Positions 5,048-5,328 of a stretch of DNA of 5,328 nucleotides are shown here, in pieces. The translations under genes and the position numbers were made by a program. The DNA is taken from positions 1 to 5,328 of the forward strand of contig CAIRQE010000001.1 in NCBI GenBank assembly GCA_903880655.1. Direction: 5' to 3'. The notes under the pieces are model-generated. The model saw nothing but the letters and a program-made list of their open reading frames with translations, had not been told where the DNA came from and ran no database searches. This DNA is from an uncultured bacterium (GTDB lineage: Bacteria; Patescibacteriota; Saccharimonadia; Saccharimonadales; CAIOMD01). The stretch's first letter is position 1; each line of letters begins with the position of its first letter.

Positions 5048-5328
5048 GGGCATCGGTGCGCGCCAGGATCAGGATGTCCACCCCCATCTCGCGCCTGGCA
5101 TCCACCGCGGCGCGGATCTTGAGCTTGGCCTCCTCCCGCGAGCAGACGCGGCGGCCGCCGGGGATATGGCCGCACTTCTTGGGCCAGAGCTGATCCTCGA
5201 TATGCAGGCACGCGGCCCCCGCGCGGGCGTACTCCACCACCGTGCGGCGCACGTTCATGGCGTTGCCATAGCCATTGTCGGCATCGGCGATCACGGGGAA
5301 GCCGGGCACCGCGGCGCAGGTGGAGCGG
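5046..5328 (-). CDS. Isocitrate lyase/PEP mutase superfamily protein, internal fragment
   Basis: The frame is open from the window edge to the junction, so both ends of the protein are missing; about 94 residues remain, and the GTG at 5309 is internal. Landmarks in order are PVIADADNGYGNA (metal-binding Asp pair and the GYGN turn), RRTVVEYARAGAACLHIEDQ (the HIEDQ strand), PKKCGH (5166-5183, the mobile-loop catalytic motif with its Cys) and IRAAVDARREMGVDILILARTDAR. These match 2-methylisocitrate lyase (PrpB) and carboxyphosphonoenolpyruvate mutase-like enzymes, which cleave or rearrange C-C or C-P bonds next to a carboxylate using Mg2+. The KKCGH cysteine favours a lyase, but the exact substrate cannot be told from this piece. 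Codon use is strongly GC-rich, unlike every other gene here, so the source is probably another bacterium such as a proteobacterium or actinobacterium. Confidence 0.85.

Noticed and set aside
4802..5211. Minus-strand frames across the dnaG end, rpoD start and junction
   Set aside because: They cross the chimeric junction or overlap conserved coding sequence in another frame; composition is low-complexity Ser/Phe or Arg/Gly/Pro.
4920..5328. A sigma factor-like fusion protein running to the window end
   Set aside because: The second half is the antisense of a recognisable enzyme gene; the frame is open only because GC-rich DNA has few stop codons.
5043..5328. Genuine horizontal transfer or mobile insertion into rpoD
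   Set aside because: No transposase, inverted repeat or target duplication is visible, both genes are broken, and the insert would disrupt an essential gene; an assembly chimera is simpler.

Overview
The window carries about 5.04 kb of low-GC bacterial DNA (roughly 35-42% G+C by eye) followed by about 0.28 kb of unrelated high-GC DNA (about 70% by hand count). The low-GC part looks like a Patescibacteria/CPR genome, most likely Candidatus Saccharibacteria (TM7). This rests on the DnaG sequence style (an MDAVEDIK start and a zinc-less HDFSSGKGG motif), the dnaG-rpoD order, a YDFILNP-type membrane protein, tight gene packing and a standard genetic code with TAG, TAA and TGA all used as stops. 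The lineage call comes from remembered family features, not from a search.

Layout: positions 1-1167 (+) hold the C-terminal three quarters of a PhrB/DPRP-type photolyase or cryptochrome. Next comes msrB (1193-1579, +), a methionine-R-sulfoxide reductase. Orn (oligoribonuclease, 1624-2169, +) and an MmcQ/YjbR-family gene (2166-2486, +) follow, joined by an ATGA overlap. A single-span membrane protein of unknown function lies on the minus strand (2476-3075), overlapping the previous gene tail-to-tail by 11 bp. An 89-bp divergent promoter region then leads to dnaG (primase, 3165-4910, +), and the first ~42 codons of rpoD (from 4920, +) follow in the same operon. At about 5043-5047 the rpoD reading is cut off and replaced by an antisense fragment of an isocitrate lyase/PEP mutase superfamily gene of very different base composition. 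This is most simply a chimeric contig end.

Functional themes are light and oxidative damage repair (photolyase, MsrB), RNA turnover (Orn), and the replication/transcription operon dnaG-rpoD. There are two regulatory styles. Genes that appear to head a transcript (msrB, orn, the membrane protein, dnaG) have a -10-like box ending only 6-10 nt before the start codon and no usable Shine-Dalgarno, which suggests leaderless or nearly leaderless mRNAs. Operon-internal genes (the YjbR gene, rpoD) have purine-rich Shine-Dalgarno sequences inside the upstream gene.

The most notable observations are: the photolyase lacks every cysteine expected to hold its [4Fe-4S] cluster; the primase lacks all four CHC2 zinc ligands; and apart from MsrB the low-GC proteins are almost cysteine-free. 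No tRNA, rRNA, CRISPR array or insertion sequence was seen, and no gene-free stretch exceeds 300 bp.
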